Below are positions 63,164-64,000 of a stretch of 64,000 bases of DNA, in pieces. The position numbers were made by a program, and so were the translations under genes. The first letter of the stretch is position 1; every line of letters starts with the position of its first letter. Origin of the DNA: Actinomycetospora straminea (GTDB lineage Bacteria > Actinomycetota > Actinomycetes > Mycobacteriales > Pseudonocardiaceae); contig NZ_JAQZAN010000002.1 in assembly GCF_028737255.1 (NCBI RefSeq), positions 1 to 64,000 of the forward strand, read 5' to 3'. The notes beneath the pieces were generated by a model. The model saw only the letters and a program-made list of their open reading frames with translations, was not told where the DNA came from and searched no databases.

Positions 63164-64000
63164 GTGGCCCACCCGGCCCCGCACCTGACCCGGCGCGCCC
63201 ACGCCGGCGCCGTCGCGGTGCCCGCGGACGAGCTCCCCGGCGACCCGGGCTCGCTCCGGCGCGACGTGCTCGCCGTCGTCGGCGAGCACCGCGCTCGGCT
63301 GGCGCGCCTCGCGCTGCACCTCGTCGTCGCCGCGCTGCCGCTGCTGGCGATCTCGGCGCACGTGTTCGGGCTCGCGCCGATGAACGTCACGGGCGGCCTG
63401 TTCGTGGTGCCGCTGACGCTGCTCGTGCTGGTGCTCGGCGTCTTCGCGCCCGTCGGCGAGGACCGGATCGTGCTGACGGGGGCGGGGTGGGGCGTCGTCG
63501 CCACCCTCGTCTACGACGCCGTCCGCCTCGACACCGTCTACCTGCTCGGCTGGTGGGGAGACTTCATCCCGACCGTGGGCACCTGGATCCTCGGCGACAC
63601 CGGCGGCGCCACCGCCACCGGCGCGATCGTGGGGTACCTCTGGCGCTACGTCGGCGACGGCGGCGGCATCGGGGTGACGTTCTTCCTGCTCGTCGCCGCC
63701 AACGGGCTGCGGCGCTGGGGCGAGCGGGCGACGGTGGCCGCGGCCGTGGCGTTCGCGGTGTTCCCGGTGTGGACGGGGCTGGTCGCCACGGTCGCGATCG
63801 CGCCGCGGGGCGAGCGGCTGATGTTCCCGCTCACGCCCACCACCGTCGCCCTGTCCCTGCTGGGGCACCTCGTGTTCGGGCTGGTCCTGGGGCTCGGGTG
63901 CGCGCGGTGCCGCGGGCTCGAGGAGCGCTGGCCCTGGCCGGCGCTGCTCGACCGGCCGTGGGCGGGGCCGACCGGCGCTCCGGCCCGTCCCGACGACGGC
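63164..64000 (+). CDS. Multi-spanning membrane protein (partial, runs off the end)
   Basis: At least 279 residues, still open at 64000. GTG 63164 follows GAGGAGG. After about 45 soluble residues come hydrophobic helices around LHLVVAALPLLAISAHVFGL, FVVPLTLLVLVLGVF, LTGAGWGVVATLVYDA, IGVTFFLLVAANGL, VAAAVAFAVFPVWTGLVATVAI and ALSLLGHLVFGLVLGLG. WGDFIPTVGTWILGD is notable. No family recognised. Confidence 0.75.
   Translation, partial: MAHPAPHLTRRAHAGAVAVPADELPGDPGSLRRDVLAVVGEHRARLARLALHLVVAALPLLAISAHVFGLAPMNVTGGLFVVPLTLLVLVLGVFAPVGEDRIVLTGAGWGVVATLVYDAVRLDTVYLLGWWGDFIPTVGTWILGDTGGATATGAIVGYLWRYVGDGGGIGVTFFLLVAANGLRRWGERATVAAAVAFAVFPVWTGLVATVAIAPRGERLMFPLTPTTVALSLLGHLVFGLVLGLGCARCRGLEERWPWPALLDRPWAGPTGAPARPDDG

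Overview
High-GC actinobacterial chromosome, about 64 kb. Codons end almost exclusively in G or C, GTG starts are frequent, many promoters look leaderless, and most stops are TGA. The right half keeps the gene order of the Mycobacterium tuberculosis Rv2676c-Rv2703 block (hemQ, hemY, hemE, DUF3000, RNase D, dxs, TrmA-like methyltransferase, APC transporter, two TrkA proteins, DUF3159, OB-fold, DUF3710, dut, DUF3093, DUF4193, cei, suhB, sigA). Composition and content suggest Pseudonocardiaceae (Pseudonocardia- or Actinomycetospora-like); this is an inference from gene content, not a database result.

Left accessory half (1-26.4 kb). A NarL-type two-component pair (50-1794) stands divergent to a very large secreted repeat protein (2110-7261), which carries an apparent frameshift. 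Next come a membrane protein, a coiled-coil protein, and an hdeD-acyl-CoA dehydrogenase pair preceded by paired DosR-like palindromes. The best-organised unit is a seven-gene operon (19308 down to 11032): VOC extradiol dioxygenase, FAH-family hydrolase, acyl-CoA synthetase, DoxX-like protein, MhpA-type aromatic hydroxylase, PHA synthase and PHA depolymerase. Each of its six junctions is a 4-bp stop/start overlap. A divergent TetR gene sits across an intergenic region with three copies of a GTCA-N4-TGAC operator. The unit appears to link catabolism of an aromatic acid to storage and mobilisation of polyhydroxyalkanoate. Further right are a diacylglycerol-kinase-like gene with the same paired boxes, an OhrR-like regulator with a LigD-type polymerase and a metallo-beta-lactamase-fold hydrolase, msrB, a methyltransferase and small genes.

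Conserved half (26.4-64 kb). The coproporphyrin-dependent haem genes hemE-hemY-hemQ are interrupted by a DUF2252 kinase-like gene. They are followed by DUF3000, a LuxR regulator, RNase D, an OmpR-type two-component system, dxs, a methyltransferase, an M20 deacylase with a FluG-like amidohydrolase, a TrmA-family enzyme, and a KimA-like potassium importer divergent from two RCK proteins (CeoB/CeoC). The DUF3159/OB/DUF3710/dut/DUF3093/DUF4193/cei/suhB/sigA block comes next. Downstream of sigA are an FmdB-AmiS-acetamidase nitrogen cluster, a zinc-ribbon miniprotein, an isolated gas-vesicle GvpA-like gene, cysQ, a glutamine-synthetase-family gene, DUF7455, a DEAD-type helicase, DUF3039 and a partial membrane protein running off the end.

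I saw no tRNA, rRNA, insertion sequence, prophage or CRISPR array.
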